The notes beneath the pieces are model-generated. The model saw only the letters and a list, made by a program, of their open reading frames with translations, made no database searches and was not told the DNA's origin. 64,000 bases of DNA from Paenibacillus sp. yr247 (lineage in GTDB: Bacteria > Bacillota > Bacilli > Paenibacillales > NBRC-103111), in NCBI RefSeq assembly GCF_900103825.1, contig NZ_FNIF01000002.1, positions 372,001 to 436,000 on the forward strand, given 5' to 3'. Position numbers and translations under genes: made by a program. Shown piece after piece: positions 9,107 to 16,665 of the stretch; the stretch's first letter is position 1; the number at the start of each line of letters is the position of its first letter.

Positions 9107-9487
9107 TCACTTATTTTTTTGGGCTAAATATACTTTCCATGAGGAGCCGTTAATTTCTTTGAGCCCGTTAATGTTTGACCAAATATAAACCCAACCTTCT
9201 CGCAAGCCACTCACATCACTAACCCATACTCTGTCATACTCATTCGAAGCGCCGGGGCCATGATAGCCTTCCAAGACATCCATGGCTTGCAGTCCTTCTT
9301 CCGTGACCTCCAACCATTCCCCAACAACTTGATGATCCCCATCCGTTAAAGCAAGTGCAGGGTAGGGGCCCACATCAAACAAACGTCCAACGATCCTGCC
9401 AGGTTGCACCGATCGTAAAAAAGGGGCAGCAACCGAATGGTTACACTCTCCAACAAGTAACGTACCATAGACAAATACAAATATCAA
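9107..9487 (-). CDS. Gamma-glutamylcyclotransferase-like protein (AIG2/GGCT fold)
   Basis: A 126-residue GGCT-fold protein. The N-terminal substrate-binding signature VFVYGTL is intact and the conserved acidic residue is in QVVGEWLEV; EGYHGPGASNEYDRV follows. Family members release 5-oxoproline from gamma-glutamyl amino acids or peptides. The TTG start is chosen because GGGAGG lies 7 bases upstream. The nearby pxpABC genes would consume 5-oxoproline, which fits the predicted product, but the genes are about 1.2 kb apart and separated by terminators. Confidence 0.8.
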   Translation of the reverse strand: MIFVFVYGTLLVGECNHSVAAPFLRSVQPGRIVGRLFDVGPYPALALTDGDHQVVGEWLEVTEEGLQAMDVLEGYHGPGASNEYDRVWVSDVSGLREGWVYIWSNINGLKEINGSSWKVYLAQKNK

Positions 9488-9590
9488 AGGAACGCCTCCC
9501 TGTCGAATATTGTTAATTTCTATTCAATTAATTCGCTGAGGAAAGCGATTATCCCTTTTGCTTTCGTTCAACATTTTACAAATTATACAA

Positions 9591-9620
9591 GAAAAAGCAG
9601 CACCTCTAAGGATGCTGCTT
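9591..9620 (-). terminator. Terminator of the CD3324-type gene
   Basis: An 8-bp perfect stem AAGCAGCA (9595-9602) and TGCTGCTT (9613-9620), with TTTTTC following on the minus strand. It directly abuts the stop codon of the gene at 9621-9908. Confidence 0.8.
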
Positions 9621-9908
9621 CTACGCTTGATTTGCAGTTAATTCGCGTGTTTTCACGATTATTTTGCGGATGCTGTCTTCCGATAAATGAAAGACTTTAA
9701 TCAGTTCCATCACTGTGGAGCCTGTTTGATACAGCCGAAATATTTCTCGATTTCTACGCTCAATGATGATGCGTGTTCCGTTATTTTCTCCCCAACCAGC
9801 ACGTTTCTGCTCTTTCTTAGGGATGTATACAATTTCACCTTGGATATATTCTTGTAATTGTTTTAATAGGTTCGGGGGAAGAACGTCCTTCCCGTTCTTG
9901 TAACTCAT
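9621..9908 (-). CDS. CD3324 family small protein with a helix-turn-helix-like C-terminus
   Basis: A 95-residue protein. It begins MSYKNGKDVLPPNLLKQLQE, followed by YIQGEIVYIPKKEQKRAGWG, both typical of Firmicute CD3324-type proteins. The second half (RNREIFRLYQTGSTVMELIK then HLSEDSIRKIIVK) reads like a resolvase- or sigma-like helix-turn-helix, so DNA binding is plausible. The ATG at 9908 is chosen because GAGGAGG lies 9 bases upstream; a longer frame to 9938 lacks such a site. Function unknown. Confidence 0.75.
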   Translation of the reverse strand: MSYKNGKDVLPPNLLKQLQEYIQGEIVYIPKKEQKRAGWGENNGTRIIIERRNREIFRLYQTGSTVMELIKVFHLSEDSIRKIIVKTRELTANQA

Positions 9909-10012
9909 GGATGAAAACCTCCTCAAATTGTAGATCAAAGTTGAACTTTGTCTGATTTGCAGAGAGTATCTTCATCGCCCCTAAACCTCCTACCATTCTC
10001 AAAAAATGGAAT

Positions 10013-10036
10013 AAAAAAAACACGATCATAATCGTG
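10013..10036 (-). terminator. Terminator of a short minus-strand transcript
   Basis: Stem CACGAT (10021-10026) and ATCGTG (10031-10036) with a 4-base loop, followed on the minus strand by eight consecutive T residues (10013-10020). The only candidate coding content upstream is the micro-ORF at 10098-10163. Confidence 0.75.
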
Positions 10037-10097
10037 CCTGTCGGTTGTATGCAATTATACAATTCAGGTGAACGGTTATTCCACGAATGATATTCAG

Positions 10098-10163
10098 TTA
10101 GGAGACGAGTACCTCTGCGGCGGCCGCAACATTCATCGCTACTGTCATTGTCATTGTGTACAT
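10098..10163 (-). CDS. Possible micro-peptide of 21 residues
   Basis: An ATG preceded by AAAGGAG with 9-base spacing opens a 21-residue frame, MYTMTMTVAMN then VAAAAEVLVS, ending in TAA. It is followed about 60 bases later by a strong terminator, so it sits in its own small transcript. I do not recognise the peptide. It may be a leader peptide, a small membrane-active peptide or a chance frame. The ribosome site and downstream terminator are the only support. Confidence 0.35.
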   Translation of the reverse strand: MYTMTMTVAMNVAAAAEVLVS

Positions 10164-10190
10164 TAAAAAGCACTCCTTTCACCTAATATA

Positions 10191-10260
10191 GGGATCTTTG
10201 GTCGGAGAGCAAAGTCTCTCCTTTTTAGGGATCTTTGGTCGGAGAGCAAAGTCTCTCCTT
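10191..10260. repeat. Two direct copies of a 33-nt palindromic repeat (37-nt period)
   Basis: Two identical 33-nt units start at 10191 and 10228, each beginning GGGATCTTTGGTCGGAGAGC and ending CAAAGTCTCTCC. Within each, GGAGAG can pair with CTCTCC and CTTTG with CAAAG, giving alternative hairpins. A close variant of the same unit occurs three times at 37288-37396, so this is a dispersed family. It lies just upstream (minus strand) of the possible micro-ORF at 10098-10163. Confidence 0.85.
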
Positions 10261-10343
10261 TATTATTTGTGTTCACTACGTGTTCACATTCTCATTATAT
10301 GTAAAAAACTTCTTGCTGTCTACTCGTTAAGTAAAGATTATGC

Positions 10344-10361
10344 GGGGGCCTAGCGGCCCCC
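10344..10361. terminator. GC-rich hairpin, possible weak terminator
   Basis: Perfect 7-bp stem GGGGGCC (10344-10350) and GGCCCCC (10355-10361) with a 4-base loop. The minus-strand continuation is only moderately T-rich. It would follow the very short frame at 10383-10418. Confidence 0.4.
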
Positions 10362-10382
10362 GGTTGGAACGACGATCTCTGC

Positions 10383-10418
10383 TTACGCAGAGACCACCTC
10401 TGTTTTTGTTGTAATCAC
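10383..10418 (-). CDS. Possible very short peptide frame of 11 residues
   Basis: AAAGGAG lies 8 bases upstream of a GTG that opens MITTKTEVVSA and ends at TAA; an in-frame GTG nine bases earlier is also possible. The Shine-Dalgarno context resembles that of the micro-ORF at 10098-10163, and both predicted peptides end in an acidic-valine-serine segment (EVLVS versus EVVSA). This may be a leader peptide or chance; evidence is weak. Confidence 0.2.
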   Translation of the reverse strand: MITTKTEVVSA

Positions 10419-10695
10419 CTTGATCACTCCTTTCCTAAGGAATTAGCCGGCCGGCTACCTCTATATTTACTCATATTCCCAGCTTGTTCTCAAGTGAAAG
10501 AATCGTTATATTGATTCTTTCCTAGGGGGTAGAGAATGGGAAGGGGAAAGGCCTTAATATGGAGCAATACCTGCATTAAGTACATCAAATTAGGTTAAAC
10601 AGTGTGTTTAGGAGCCGATTGGAACAAATTTGCTATAGGCAATGCAAGTTAATCGACGAAGCAGGCCGTTAGTGGCGGAGCGCCACGCCACGTGA
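10419..10695. other. Non-coding stretch with short palindromes
   Basis: No supportable long gene. Visible elements are the 10-base palindrome GCCGGCCGGC (about 10447-10456), a perfect 9-bp hairpin GAAAGAATC/GATTCTTTC (10496-10521), and GTGGCG/CGCCAC (about 10672-10686) just after the pxpA stop, which may act as its terminator although it has no T run. Confidence 0.5.
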
Positions 10696-11463
10696 TTAAT
10701 TCCCGATCGCGATGACCGCGATGCCGCTGCTGTTTAGCAACGCTCGGATATCGCGCGCAAACTCCACGGCGTGCGTTCCGTCGCCGTGGAGGCAGATCGT
10801 GTCCGCGCGCATGCTCAGGTCCTCTCCCTCCTGGGAGAGAACCTTCCCCTCGCGGACGAGCCTTACGACCTGCGCCGCAGCGTCGGCGGCGCTGAGCAGC
10901 AGCGCCCCCGGCTGATCGCGGGGCGTCAGGGTGCCGTCCCGCCGGTAGCTGCGGTCCGCGAATGCTTCGCTCGCGGTCCGCAGCCCCGCGGCGGCACCCG
11001 CCCGCAGCAGCTCGCTGCCGGGCGGGCCAAACAGCGTCAGCTCCGTGCTGACGCTGACGGTCGCAGCCGCAATGGCCGCGGCGAGATCATGGCGCTTCGC
11101 AGCCATGTGATAGAGCGCGCCATGCGGCTTGACGTGCTGCAGGCGTCCGCCTTCGGCGTGGACGAAAGCCTGCAGCGCCCCGAGCTGATACAACGTCAGC
11201 TCGTAAGCCTCAGCCGGCGTGATCGCGATCTCGCGCCGGCCAAAGCCCTGTAGATCGGGGAGGCCCGGATGGGCCCCGATCGCAACGCCCTTGCGCAAGC
11301 ACAGTTGCACGGTGCTGCGCATGGTTGCAGGATCGCCTGCGTGGAATCCGCAGGCGATGTTGGCAGAGCTGACGAAGTCCAGCAGCTCCGCGTCGCGGCC
11401 AAGGCGATAGGCGCCGAAGCCCTCGCCCATATCACAATTCAAATCAATACGCACAATTTCCAC
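10696..11463 (-). CDS. pxpA: 5-oxoprolinase subunit A (LamB/YcsF family)
   Basis: Component of the ATP-dependent 5-oxoprolinase PxpABC, which converts 5-oxo-L-proline to glutamate. The LamB/YcsF hallmarks are present: IDLNCDMGEGFG at the N-terminus, SSANIACGFHAGDP, GAHPGLPDLQGFGRR and HVKPHGALY. About 255 residues, normal length. Start is uncertain: the ATG at 11469 touches the Shine-Dalgarno GAAGGA, so the GTG at 11463 (6-base spacing) is preferred; a GTG at 11454 just before RIDLNCD is also possible. The gene is far more GC-rich than its pxpC and pxpB partners, which may indicate a different history. It is the last pxp gene, separated from pxpC by about 160 bases. Confidence 0.9.
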   Translation of the reverse strand: MEIVRIDLNCDMGEGFGAYRLGRDAELLDFVSSANIACGFHAGDPATMRSTVQLCLRKGVAIGAHPGLPDLQGFGRREIAITPAEAYELTLYQLGALQAFVHAEGGRLQHVKPHGALYHMAAKRHDLAAAIAAATVSVSTELTLFGPPGSELLRAGAAAGLRTASEAFADRSYRRDGTLTPRDQPGALLLSAADAAAQVVRLVREGKVLSQEGEDLSMRADTICLHGDGTHAVEFARDIRALLNSSGIAVIAIGN

Positions 11464-11622
11464 ACCCATTCCTTCAGTTCCTCAACCATCAGCCTTTTGC
11501 ACTTAGCTTGTCTCGCCTTCAACTCATTTCCGTACACAATCGCCCAATGATCTTTCGGCTTTATCTATTCCATTTACCTTCACTCTTCAGCTCTTAATCT
11601 GATCAACTTTTCTAGTACTCAG

Positions 11623-12609
11623 TCAACCATGATCCCTTACCCAAGCCCGCACACCAGCTTCTAACAGTCGCAAATCCATCGCTTGCAGCAAAAGCTGCTC
11701 CTGCGCTTCCCGATGGCTGACTTCACGGAAACGAAGTGTACCGCCTGGTTTCACTTGAGCTACCAACGGTAGATCGGCGGTGATGATGTGCGCGATACGT
11801 GGGTAGCCTCCCGTCGTTTGGCAGTCCGCCATTAGAAGGATGGGCTGTCCGCTTGGGGGCACTTGAATCGTCCCTTGGACAACGGCTTCTGAGATTATCT
11901 CATGGGGTATGCCTTTAGAAAGCTCTAACTTCTTCCCTTGCAAGCGATACCCCATACGATCTGATTGTGGAGTAACTAGAAAATATTGAGCAAAAAAGCT
12001 TCTTCTGCTAGCTTCCGTAAAAAGTGAGACTTCTTTTCCTCGCACAACCCTTACTACTGGATTGTCTTTATAGCCCGGTCTAATAAAGGCACTCACAGAC
12101 CCTGAATGAGGAATACTGCCTTTGACCCTTGTATCCATACCGGTTTGACTAACTGCTACATGATCCCCCGCTTGAAGTGCTCTACCTTCATGACCACCTA
12201 TACCCGCTCGCAAATAGGTGCTTTTGCTGCCCATAACAGATTTTACTTCGAAGCCTCCACAGACGGCTAAATAGGCTCTGCAACCCTTAATCGCATAGTG
12301 GACACTAAGCTTTTCTCCCTTACGGATCAGGAACGGACGCCACAGCGGCACACGAATGCCATCTACATCTGCTTCCATCTCGGCTCCGCATAGAGCTAAA
12401 AGCATATCCTCGTGTGCAACTAAGATCGGTCCAAGCAGCGTCATCTCCAATACAGCAGTATTGGCCGTATTACCTACGAGCACATTTGCAGCTCGATGTG
12501 CAAAAAAGTCCATGGGGCCTGATGTAATGACACCATATTTTCGATAACCATATCGTCCCTCATCCTGCAAGGTTGATAATAATCCCGGCTTAATGACTTC
12601 AAAGCCCAT
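11623..12609 (-). CDS. pxpC: 5-oxoprolinase subunit C (biotin-dependent carboxyltransferase-like)
   Basis: 328-residue subunit of 5-oxoprolinase, homologous to KipA/urea-amidolyase carboxyltransferase domains. Signatures seen: VIKPGLLSTLQDEGRYGYR at the N-terminus, TSGPMDFFAHRAANVLVGN, and near the end GQPILLMADCQTTGGYPRIA. The ATG at 12609 overlaps the end of pxpB by 11 bases and is preceded by GAGAGGAA inside pxpB; the upstream GTG at 12627 has poorer support. Overlap implies translational coupling and equal production of PxpB and PxpC, which act together. Confidence 0.92.
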   Translation of the reverse strand: MGFEVIKPGLLSTLQDEGRYGYRKYGVITSGPMDFFAHRAANVLVGNTANTAVLEMTLLGPILVAHEDMLLALCGAEMEADVDGIRVPLWRPFLIRKGEKLSVHYAIKGCRAYLAVCGGFEVKSVMGSKSTYLRAGIGGHEGRALQAGDHVAVSQTGMDTRVKGSIPHSGSVSAFIRPGYKDNPVVRVVRGKEVSLFTEASRRSFFAQYFLVTPQSDRMGYRLQGKKLELSKGIPHEIISEAVVQGTIQVPPSGQPILLMADCQTTGGYPRIAHIITADLPLVAQVKPGGTLRFREVSHREAQEQLLLQAMDLRLLEAGVRAWVRDHG

Positions 12610-13384
12610 TCCCCATGTTCCTCTCACTTACATAATCAAACTGCTCTTGCGTAATTGGGACAAATCTCACTTGATCTCCTACCTTCAGCAAAGATGGAGG
12701 ATCGGATTCCGGAAGAAATAAAGCTAGCGGTGTGCGGCCAATCAAGTTCCAACCACCAGGCGTTTCAAAGGGGTAGATACCTGTTTGAGCACCGCCAATA
12801 CCTACTGAACCTGCAGGTATCCTCATCCTGGGCACTGATTTCCTTGGCGTTACAAGCCGGTCATCCAATCCGCCCAAATACGGAAACCCAGGTGCAAAGC
12901 CAATCATATATACCGGATAAACCTGTGAGGAGTGCAAGTGAACAATTTCTTCCGTGCTGACACGATGATATGCTGCGACATCCTTCAGATCAGGTCCATA
13001 CCCCTCACCGTAACAAACAGGGATTTCAATGATGCCTGCAGGCTCGCTGCCATGATTCTCATTTTCAAGTTCAAAGTTATCCAAGCAATGCTGTATATGT
13101 AGGAAGACAATGTCATAGGGCAGCAACGTATTCGTTCCGGTACGCCCGGATTTTTTAATGGCCTCCACTTTTAAATAATGGTTGTAAACCTCATTGCTAT
13201 CATAATAAATCGTTATCGATGTATAAGCCGTTACCATTTCTATGAAGCCTACGAAACGATTTTTCTCTAGGTAATCTGTTAGCTGTCGCACCCGATTCAG
13301 AATGGGCAAATCGATATCTGCGCCAAGCCCAATCACGATCGCCGAGTCTCCAAGGATATGGCATTCGTAAGAGAGCTTTTTCAT
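12599..13384 (-). CDS. pxpB: 5-oxoprolinase subunit B (KipI family)
   Basis: 261-residue allophanate-hydrolase-subunit-1-type protein. It carries the family signatures VCYGEGYGPDL, HRVSTEEIVHLHSS, YPVYMIGFAPGFPYLGGL and the late VGIGGAQTGIYPFETPGGWN. Besides 5-oxoprolinase, some relatives (KipI) inhibit the KinA sporulation kinase; the presence of pxpA and pxpC argues for the metabolic role. The ATG at 13384 overlaps the stop of the upstream hydrolase by 4 bases (ATGA), so the hydrolase, pxpB and pxpC form one operon. Confidence 0.92.
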   Translation of the reverse strand: MKKLSYECHILGDSAIVIGLGADIDLPILNRVRQLTDYLEKNRFVGFIEMVTAYTSITIYYDSNEVYNHYLKVEAIKKSGRTGTNTLLPYDIVFLHIQHCLDNFELENENHGSEPAGIIEIPVCYGEGYGPDLKDVAAYHRVSTEEIVHLHSSQVYPVYMIGFAPGFPYLGGLDDRLVTPRKSVPRMRIPAGSVGIGGAQTGIYPFETPGGWNLIGRTPLALFLPESDPPSLLKVGDQVRFVPITQEQFDYVSERNMGNGL

Positions 13385-14184
13385 GCAAAATGCTGCTTTT
13401 TTAGCCATTTGGCGCAAAGTTCAGGCCAGATATAAGCTTCGGCATGATCACTTGCGATTCCAATACCATGGCGACCACTCTCAAACACGTGCAGATCAAA
13501 AGGTACTTTATGGCGGCTAAGCGCCCCTGCAAACAGCAAACTGTTCTCGACTGGAACGGCCGCATCATCGGCTGTATGCCAGAGGAAGGTCGGTGGCGTA
13601 TCTGATGTTACTTGTTTGTCATTGGATAGCAATGATACCAGCTTCACATCCGGTGTCTCGCCTAGCAAATTATGCTTTGAGCCTACGTGTCCATACTCTC
13701 CGAATGTAATAACCGGGTAACAAAGCACCATGACGTCCGGACGACTGCTTTGTCTTTCGATCGGATCTACGGACTCTTGATCCCCAGCATCGTAATGTGT
13801 ACCGGCTGTAGAAGCTAGATGTCCTCCTGCTGAGAAACCGAGAATACCAATGCGGTTCGGATCTATGTGCCATTCTTCGGCATTTTGCCTTACTGTCCTA
13901 ATCGCCCTTTGGGTATCTTGGAGTGGAACCGGGTATTCATAAGGCGCTACTCGGTAGTTCAAAACAAACGCTGAAATACCCAGTCCATTTAACCATTTCG
14001 CTATGGGCTCCCCCTCATGAGCCGCACGCCTACTGTAGCCGCCTCCGGGACATACTATGACTGCAGAGCTCAGGCCTTCCCTTGTCACAGGATACAGTGT
14101 CAAACTCGGACATCCTTGGTTATCCTCACCGATGCTATCCTTGGATGCTCCGAGCCATAATTCGATGGTGTTTATGCGGCTCAA
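13381..14184 (-). CDS. Alpha/beta hydrolase (BD-FAE / acetyl-esterase-like)
   Basis: A serine hydrolase of 267 residues. Oxyanion-hole motif VIVCPGGGYSRRA, nucleophile elbow GILGFSAGGHLAS, and the C-terminal acid and histidine in WHTADDAAVP and FESGRHGIG. This pattern is typical of acetyl-xylan-esterase or isoprenylcysteine-esterase-like enzymes that deacylate small esters or sugars. The TTG at 14184 (MSRINTIEL) is preferred because AGAGGGGGT lies about 6 bases upstream, whereas the ATG at 14205 lacks a site. Four-base overlap with pxpB places it first in the 5-oxoprolinase operon, but no link of the enzyme to 5-oxoproline is known to me. Confidence 0.82.
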   Translation of the reverse strand: MSRINTIELWLGASKDSIGEDNQGCPSLTLYPVTREGLSSAVIVCPGGGYSRRAAHEGEPIAKWLNGLGISAFVLNYRVAPYEYPVPLQDTQRAIRTVRQNAEEWHIDPNRIGILGFSAGGHLASTAGTHYDAGDQESVDPIERQSSRPDVMVLCYPVITFGEYGHVGSKHNLLGETPDVKLVSLLSNDKQVTSDTPPTFLWHTADDAAVPVENSLLFAGALSRHKVPFDLHVFESGRHGIGIASDHAEAYIWPELCAKWLKKQHFA

Positions 14185-14283
14185 TGTGAAACCCCCTCTT
14201 CTCATTTTCGTACTAAGTTAATAATATCGAATCCTATTCAAGTAGCAAAGAGCCTATTTAACAAAAAAAAGGAGCTGATCTTC

Positions 14284-14604
14284 GTGATTGTAGCTACAAC
14301 AGAAAACATTGCGGGTTATGAAGTAACGGAAGTGCTGGGCAGTACATTCGGGGTCGTTGTGCGTGCCAGAGGCATTGGCGGCGATATTCTCGCCTCTTTA
14401 AAGGGACTTGTCGGCGGGGAAGTCACACAGTATACCCAGATGGTGGAAGACGGACGCAAGCAAGCCTTAGATCGATTAGTCAAAAATGCAGCAGCTATGG
14501 GCGCCGATGCCATCGTTATGATGCGTTTCGATAGCGGTGATATCGGTCAGAATATGAGTGAAATCGTTGCTTATGGCACCGCCGTCCGGACACGAAGGCT
14601 ATGA
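14284..14604 (+). CDS. YbjQ family (UPF0145, putative heavy-metal-binding) protein
   Basis: A 106-residue protein matching the YbjQ family along its whole length: IAGYEVTEVLGSTFGVVVRA, the central IGGDILASLKGLVGGE, RKQALDRLVKNAAAMGADAI and the end NMSEIVAYGTAV. Family members form pentamers; heavy-metal binding is predicted but not well shown. GTG start, GGAG upstream. The next gene overlaps its stop by 4 bases, so the two are translationally coupled. Confidence 0.88.
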   Translation: MIVATTENIAGYEVTEVLGSTFGVVVRARGIGGDILASLKGLVGGEVTQYTQMVEDGRKQALDRLVKNAAAMGADAIVMMRFDSGDIGQNMSEIVAYGTAVRTRRL

Positions 14605-14846
14605 GTGAGTTCATTCCGCTTTTTCTCATTTATGGAGCATGGTTATTGGGTTTTATAATTCTCCTTCTACTCGGCTATCTCATTTATGACAAGCGGTATA
14701 AAAACAACGGTTCCCAGACGCCTGGCAGGCCTTCGAATGGCTTCGTCTCGACGTCAGAAGTGTACATTGATCCAAAGGATGGGTTTACCTATCGGGTGTA
14801 TTATAATCCTAGGACAGGGGATAGGGAGTACATTCGTGAAAAATAA
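14601..14846 (+). CDS. Small single-pass membrane protein, unknown function
   Basis: 81 residues. A hydrophobic N-terminal helix (about residues 5-28, ending LLLGYLIYDKRY) is followed by a polar tail that contains YIDPKDGFTYRVYYNPRTGD, reading like a small beta-hairpin domain. I do not recognise a family. It overlaps the YbjQ gene (ATGA), so it probably works with YbjQ at the membrane; this is inference from context. Confidence 0.7.
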   Translation: MSEFIPLFLIYGAWLLGFIILLLLGYLIYDKRYKNNGSQTPGRPSNGFVSTSEVYIDPKDGFTYRVYYNPRTGDREYIREK

Positions 14847-14858
14847 GCCATCCATGCC

Positions 14859-14908
14859 AAAAAGCCGCACAAAGAAAGAGCTTATGCGCTCTCCTTGTAC
14901 GGCTTTTT
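14859..14908 (+). terminator. Terminator after the YbjQ pair
   Basis: AAAAGCCG (14859-14866) pairs with CGGCTTTT near 14900, with an inner AGAGC/GCgCT stem, and ends in six T residues. It also separates the convergent nucleotidase gene. Confidence 0.75.
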
Positions 14909-14921
14909 TCATTTCTGCGAC

Positions 14922-16517
14922 CTAGTCCCAGATGACTTCCCAATTCTCGTTCACGCTAGCTTCAATCGTGCCGCGCTCCATAATGTACCCTGCTAACAGT
15001 TCTGCTACATCCGTAGGGATATCTTTGATAACCGGTTTGTCTTGGAACATAGCATAATTGCCACCACCGGCGGCTCGGTAATTATTCATAACAACGTCGT
15101 AAGAGGCCTCGAGATTCAGTGGCTTCCCTTCATGCTCAAGCTGAACGACACGCATGCCAATCGGGCGGGATATGTTCAATTTATAGGTAATCCCTTCCCA
15201 CATATCATAGTTATAATGCTGCGGCTTTGGCTCTCTAAACTTGCTGCTTACCTGAACGTCACCAGTAGGTGTGAGTTCAAAATATTCCGCAGACTGCTCC
15301 AACGCATCCTTGATGTCTTGTCCGGAAATACGAATCACTCTCAGTGTATTCGGGTAAATATAGTTGGAGACGATGTCTCTCATTGTAATGTCAGATGGAA
15401 ACCCTGGCGATACGTTATCGAACAACGCTGTATTCGAAATAGAGGCTCCCGACAGTTCCATCTGAACCCGGTTGATGAACTCGATCAGTGCATTGTCTTT
15501 CAAACGAATTTGCATGGGATCTTTAACTAGCATATCCCCTGTCAGTATACCGATAGGTTGGTCGAGCCATTCTTGTGTCTTCGCTTCATACGTACTTACA
15601 AACTCTATAAGCTTCTTGTCCGGCTCGACATTGACAACCGAGAGCAGCTCCGATTTCTTGGAATCAATTCGCCATTTGCCATCGACATTTGACAGCTCCA
15701 ACTGGACTTTACCAAGGGTTACTCCAGCAGTTCCAGGTTGAACTATGGCAACACCATTGATTTCTACTCCCGCGATGCTTCGGTGCTGATGACCCGTAAG
15801 CAGAACATCCATACCTTCGACTTCCATACAAAGTTGATACCCTTGATTTTCACCTGTTAGAGGCTCAGTAGGCTCACCTGTCGTTAGATGTCTTTCAAAA
15901 CCGCCATGATAAGAAACGACAACAACATCCACTTGTTCTTGCTCTTTAAGCAACTTCACCCATTTCTTAGCTGTTTCTACAGCATCTACAAATCGCAAAC
16001 CTTCAATATGAATAGAATTTTCCCAATTTGGGATATAAGGTGTCGTCAATCCTAGAATACCTATGCGAATTCCCTCTGGTAATTGTTTAATTAAGTATGG
16101 TTTCCCTAAGAACGGTTCTCCGTTCTCAGCATCCACAATGCTCGCACACAACCATGGAAACTGGGATTCCTTGACCGCTTTTCGCAGGACATCAAGTCCA
16201 TAGTTAAATTCATGATTGCCAAGAACAGCCGCATCATACCCCAAATAGTTCAGACCACTCACCATAGGATCCATAGGCTCGTTATCCAATCTCGCATGAT
16301 GATAAGCAAGAGGTGTCCCTTGGATTAAATCACCGTTATCAATGACGATAACATTGGCTTCTCTCCTTCGTTCTTCTGCAATAAGCGCAGCCACTTTGGA
16401 TAAACCCACATCGTTTGGTTGATTATTCGCATAGTGAATAGGCAGCATATTTCCATGCAGATCGCTCGTTTCCAGAATGATTACCCTACTTTTCTGCAGC
16501 TTACTAGTTTGAGTCAA
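14922..16517 (-). CDS. 5'-nucleotidase / 2',3'-cyclic phosphodiesterase family metallophosphatase
   Basis: A two-domain phosphoesterase of about 531 residues. The N-terminal metallophosphatase domain (about 15-270) has the metal-binding motifs ETSDLHGNM, DNGDLIQGTP, GNHEFNYG, VVSYHGGFERH and GHQHRS. The C-terminal 5'-nucleotidase domain (about 320-500) includes DALEQSAEYFELTP and NNYRAAGGGNY. Secreted relatives hydrolyse extracellular nucleotides, but I see no signal peptide here, so a cytoplasmic nucleotide phosphatase role is more likely. The TTG at 16517 fits a GGAG with 8-base spacing; a GTG at 16526 lies inside the ribosome site. Confidence 0.88.
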   Translation of the reverse strand: MTQTSKLQKSRVIILETSDLHGNMLPIHYANNQPNDVGLSKVAALIAEERRREANVIVIDNGDLIQGTPLAYHHARLDNEPMDPMVSGLNYLGYDAAVLGNHEFNYGLDVLRKAVKESQFPWLCASIVDAENGEPFLGKPYLIKQLPEGIRIGILGLTTPYIPNWENSIHIEGLRFVDAVETAKKWVKLLKEQEQVDVVVVSYHGGFERHLTTGEPTEPLTGENQGYQLCMEVEGMDVLLTGHQHRSIAGVEINGVAIVQPGTAGVTLGKVQLELSNVDGKWRIDSKKSELLSVVNVEPDKKLIEFVSTYEAKTQEWLDQPIGILTGDMLVKDPMQIRLKDNALIEFINRVQMELSGASISNTALFDNVSPGFPSDITMRDIVSNYIYPNTLRVIRISGQDIKDALEQSAEYFELTPTGDVQVSSKFREPKPQHYNYDMWEGITYKLNISRPIGMRVVQLEHEGKPLNLEASYDVVMNNYRAAGGGNYAMFQDKPVIKDIPTDVAELLAGYIMERGTIEASVNENWEVIWD

Positions 16518-16561
16518 ATTCCCCACTCCAAAAATGTATTTTGTAATGCTCTACATATCGA

Positions 16562-16590
16562 TTGTCAGTTTCACAAATACTTCATACTAT
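16562..16590 (+). promoter_or_regulatory. Likely promoter of the phnD-like gene
   Basis: TTGTCA (16562-16567) and TACTAT (16585-16590) with a 17-base spacer, about 75 bases upstream of the ATG at 16666. I looked for PhoP boxes (TTAACA-like repeats) here and could not support them. Confidence 0.5.
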
Positions 16591-16665
16591 CTTCCATATA
16601 TTTTATGATAATGTTATAGTACTTCATATGTAAAAGTAAATATTAAACGGAGGTCAAAAAAAAAG

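Noticed and set aside
9835-10182. 115-residue minus-strand frame
   Set aside because: It overlaps the well-supported CD3324-type gene in another frame, runs through a terminator hairpin and resembles no family.
10771-11253. 160-residue plus-strand frame opposite pxpA
   Set aside because: Antisense of a clear pxpA in very GC-rich DNA, where stop codons are rare in all frames; low-complexity Arg/Ala sequence and no ribosome site.
16527-16665. PhoP boxes before the phnD-like gene
   Set aside because: No series of TTAACA-like hexamers at 11-base spacing could be found.
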